Shown one piece after another: positions 62,010 to 64,000 of a stretch of DNA of 64,000 bases. Under the pieces are notes generated by a model that made no database searches, was not told the DNA's origin, and worked only from the letters and a program-made list of their open reading frames with translations. Origin of the DNA: Nocardioides agariphilus (GTDB taxonomy: Bacteria; Actinomycetota; Actinomycetes; Propionibacteriales; Nocardioidaceae); contig NZ_JADKPO010000017.1 of assembly GCF_015352445.1 (NCBI RefSeq), positions 39,731-103,730 of the forward strand, read 5' to 3'. Each line of letters begins with the position of its first letter. Positions within the stretch are counted from its first letter, which is position 1. The translations under genes were made by a program, and so were the position numbers.

Positions 62010-62876
62010 ATGAGTGAGAACAAGACCCTGACCGACACCGTGGCGCTGGTCTCCGGCGCGTCGCGCGGGCTCGGGCGGGCAGTGGCCCGCGAGCTCGCGG
62101 CCGCAGGCGCCCAGGTGATCGCGACCGGCCGCAGCCGGCGCGGCTCGGCGACCCAGACCGCCGTCGACGACCTGACCCTCGACCGGACGGTCGAGATGAT
62201 CGAGGAGGCCGGCGGGTCGGCCGAGGCGGTGACGTGCGATCACACCGACCCCGCCGCCGTACGCCGACTGGTCGATGACGTGCTGGCTCGGCACGGCCGC
62301 ATCGACGTGCTGGTCAACAACGCCTGGGGAGGCCACGACCACCACGACGAGGCCAGTGAGGATCCCGCCAGTGAGGATCCCAGCGGTGAGGAGGTGTGGG
62401 ACGAGCCGATGACGCAGTTTCGCGACATGCTGCTTGCCGGCGCCTACTCCGACTTCGTGACCGACATGACGGTGCTCAAGCACGCGATGGGTCCGGCCGG
62501 CCGCGGCACGATCATCACCACGACCTGGCACACTCCCGAGCCGCCGGCCTGGGTGCCCTACGAGTCGAGCAAGGCCGCGAAGAACCGGCTGGTCTACGCC
62601 CTGGGCCACCACCTGCGCGACAAGGGCATCGCCTGCGTCGCGGTGGCACCCGGCTGGATGCGCACCGAGCTGATGGAGGTCCACCACGATCCGCGAGAGC
62701 TCGACGGGCGCACCGAGACGCCGCACTACGCCGCGCGAGCCGTGGTCGCTCTGGCCGCCGACCCGGATGCGATCCGCTTCACCGGTCGCACCATGGACGT
62801 CGCCGTGCTCGCCCGCGACTACGGCTTCACCGATCTCGACGGCACCCAGCCTGACCTCAACGCGGGTCGCTTCTGA
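62010..62876 (+). CDS. Short-chain dehydrogenase/reductase
   Basis: NAD(P)-binding SDR (288 aa): SGASRGLGRAVA cofactor motif (TGxxxGxG type), NNAWGG for the NNAG position, and the catalytic YESSK (Y-x3-K). The usual catalytic serine region reads IITTTWHTPEP, so Thr may replace Ser. An acidic insertion (about residues 105-131) contains a duplicated 15-bp unit coding S-E-D-P-A. It is followed 12 nt later by the BKACE gene, suggesting a two-step pathway. Substrate unknown. Confidence 0.87.
   Translation: MSENKTLTDTVALVSGASRGLGRAVARELAAAGAQVIATGRSRRGSATQTAVDDLTLDRTVEMIEEAGGSAEAVTCDHTDPAAVRRLVDDVLARHGRIDVLVNNAWGGHDHHDEASEDPASEDPSGEEVWDEPMTQFRDMLLAGAYSDFVTDMTVLKHAMGPAGRGTIITTTWHTPEPPAWVPYESSKAAKNRLVYALGHHLRDKGIACVAVAPGWMRTELMEVHHDPRELDGRTETPHYAARAVVALAADPDAIRFTGRTMDVAVLARDYGFTDLDGTQPDLNAGRF
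62352..62381 (+). repeat. Duplicated 15-bp unit in the SDR gene
   Basis: GCCAGTGAGGATCCC occurs twice in tandem, encoding A-S-E-D-P twice in an acidic loop after the NNA motif. Confidence 0.9.
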
Positions 62877-62888
62877 CACGATGCCGCC

Positions 62889-63719
62889 GTGAACCAACCG
62901 CTCCTCATCACCGTTGCGCCCACCGGAGCCGAGACCGCCAAGGCCGACTGCCCACAGCTGCCGACGACGCTCGAGGAGCTCGTCGCCACGGCCGTGGCCT
63001 GCGAGGCGGCCGGCGCCGCCATGATCCACGTCCACATCCGCGACGGCGAGCACCGACCGACCCTCGACGGTCAGCGGCTCAAGGACACCGTCGCCGCGCT
63101 GCGCGCATCGACCTCGCTCGTCGTCCAGCTCTCCACCGGTGGCTCGGTGCACGACCCGCTGGACCTCCGTCTCAAGGTCCTCGACGCCGAGCCCGACTCG
63201 TGCAGCCTGACCATGGGCACCACCAACTTCGGCGATGACGTCTTCTCCAACCCGTGGCCGTTCGTCACCGAGCTCTACCAGCTCAGTCAGGAGCGCGAGG
63301 TGGTGCCGGAGTTCGAGCTGTTCGACCTCGGCCAGGTGCACGCGCTGACGCGGCTGCTGGACACCTACGGTCCGCCCTACGGTGGCAAGGTCCACTGCGA
63401 CCTGGTGATGGGCGTGCCCGGCGGCATGAACGGCACGACCGACGCACTCGTGGCCGCCGTTCGCGACCTGCCCCCGTCGGTCACCTCGTGGTCGGCCACC
63501 GGCATCGGGCGTTCGACGCTGGCGGTGATGTACGCCAGCCTCTCCAAGGGTGGTCACCTGAGGGTCGGCATGGAGGACGTGCTGACCATCAGCAAGGGAG
63601 TCCCCGTCGAGTCCAACGCCCAGCTCGTCGAGCGTGCGGTGGCCGTGGGCCGCCTGGCCCAGCGCACCCCGATGACCACCACCGAGGCGCGCGAGCTGCT
63701 CGGCGTGAAGGCGCGCTAG
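62889..63719 (+). CDS. BKACE-family beta-keto acid cleavage enzyme (DUF849)
   Basis: TIM-barrel Zn enzyme (276 aa, GTG start). Zinc ligands are visible as the H-V-H pair in MIHVHIRDG, with the later His and Glu in GGKVHCDLVMG and VGMEDVL. Known members cleave a beta-keto acid with acetyl-CoA to give acetoacetate or its CoA form; substrates vary widely (for example 3-keto-5-aminohexanoate, dehydrocarnitine). The preceding SDR could make the keto acid. A carnitine link would suit the betaine genes 46 kb away but is speculative. Confidence 0.87.
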   Translation: MNQPLLITVAPTGAETAKADCPQLPTTLEELVATAVACEAAGAAMIHVHIRDGEHRPTLDGQRLKDTVAALRASTSLVVQLSTGGSVHDPLDLRLKVLDAEPDSCSLTMGTTNFGDDVFSNPWPFVTELYQLSQEREVVPEFELFDLGQVHALTRLLDTYGPPYGGKVHCDLVMGVPGGMNGTTDALVAAVRDLPPSVTSWSATGIGRSTLAVMYASLSKGGHLRVGMEDVLTISKGVPVESNAQLVERAVAVGRLAQRTPMTTTEARELLGVKAR

Positions 63720-63732
63720 CCGCTGCGCCGCT

Positions 63733-63804
63733 GGTTGAGGAGGGCGCGCTAGCGCCCGTCTCGAAACCTGTCTCCGTTGGTTGAGGAGGGCGCGCTAGCG
63801 CCCT
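63733..63804. repeat. Two dispersed copies of the palindromic repeat
   Basis: GGTTGAGGAGG-GCGCGCTAGCGCC-CGTCTCGAAACC lies at 63733-63768, and a second, right-truncated copy starts at 63779. Both share outer arms with the array at 45050 but have a different central stem. They follow the BKACE stop. Confidence 0.9.
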
Positions 63805-64000
63805 CACTCGTTACCCGGTGACTGCCAGGACAGGAGTCGGGAAATTGGTGGGCCCAGCATGTGAGAAACCCCAGCAAAACAAGGGGTTCTGAGCCGATCA
63901 ATGAGTTCCTAAGGAACTTCAAGCCACCTCGACAGTGATTTGGGTGGTGTCTACGGTGGTGGTGGCGGGCCGGGATGTTGGAGCGCTCAGCGACTTCTGT
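63805..64000. other. Unassigned sequence at the right edge
   Basis: I see no confident gene here. The GC content falls locally around 63830-63920. A near-palindrome GTTCCTAAGGAAC lies at 63905-63917. A minus-strand frame is open across the edge but its translation (HHH-rich) is not recognisable. It may be the end of a gene or mobile element lying beyond the window. Confidence 0.4.

Noticed and set aside
63805-64000. Gene or transposase end at the right edge on the minus strand
   Set aside because: The open frame has no recognisable motif and its composition is unlike the neighbouring genes.

Overview
The window is GC-rich, densely coded DNA from an actinobacterium, most likely Nocardioides or a close relative in the Nocardioidaceae. 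Reasons: a mycothiol synthase (mshD), an actinobacterial GlnR-type regulator, a cysteine-rich leader peptide before a thiosulfate sulfurtransferase operon, many GTG starts and 4-nt stop/start overlaps, and a dispersed palindromic repeat (GGTTGAGGAGG ... CTCGAAACC) that I associate from memory with Nocardioides genomes. Genus assignment is inference.

Region 1 (1-17.0 kb) is the most striking part: a nearly complete corrinoid-dependent quaternary-amine demethylation pathway beside choline oxidation genes. An operon on the minus strand encodes betaine aldehyde dehydrogenase, choline dehydrogenase and a ProV/ProW-type ABC importer (proW runs off the left edge). Next come a xylulokinase-like kinase, an IclR regulator, formyl-THF deformylase (purU) and a non-pyrrolysine MttB-family methyltransferase. 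Divergent from these are a second IclR regulator, a corrinoid protein, a methyl-THF-forming methyltransferase, a [2Fe-2S]/ATPase reductive activator and a DUF1638 protein, with metF convergent. Together they suggest choline -> glycine betaine -> dimethylglycine plus methyl-corrinoid -> methyl-THF -> methylene-THF -> formyl-THF -> formate. Near-identical palindromes lie before mttB and before the second iclR gene and look like a shared operator.

Region 2 (17-27.8 kb) holds tRNA-Asp, an AbiEi/DUF559-like protein, a zincin, a double fluoride channel (crcB pair), an RsbW-like anti-sigma factor with a SigF/SigB-type promoter, NDH-2, tRNA-Lys with a tandem 12-bp amplification of its own 3' end, a cold-shock gene, and a copper operon (csoR, copZ, a small membrane protein, copA) whose ATPase has a 12-bp-repeat-encoded N-terminus.

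Region 3 (27.8-46.3 kb) carries phosphate genes (MutT1-like hydrolase, pstSCAB with a PHO box, pit with a PhoU-like partner, ppk), an AbiEi/DUF559-like gene enclosed by 56-bp inverted repeats, a DEAD-box helicase, mshD, glnR, a sulfur operon (thioredoxin-like, leader peptide, DUF4395, sseA, DUF1416), an 865-bp tandem array of palindromic repeats and dtd.

Region 4 (46.3-64 kb) has an MFS exporter and a surface-polysaccharide locus: a GT-C-like membrane protein, five GT4 transferases, a GT4-GT2 fusion, an O-antigen ligase/polymerase, a Wzz-BY-kinase, a LMW tyrosine phosphatase and a fused nucleotidyltransferase-PqqD protein. An SDR and a BKACE (DUF849) gene follow, then two more copies of the palindromic repeat and unassigned sequence to the right edge.
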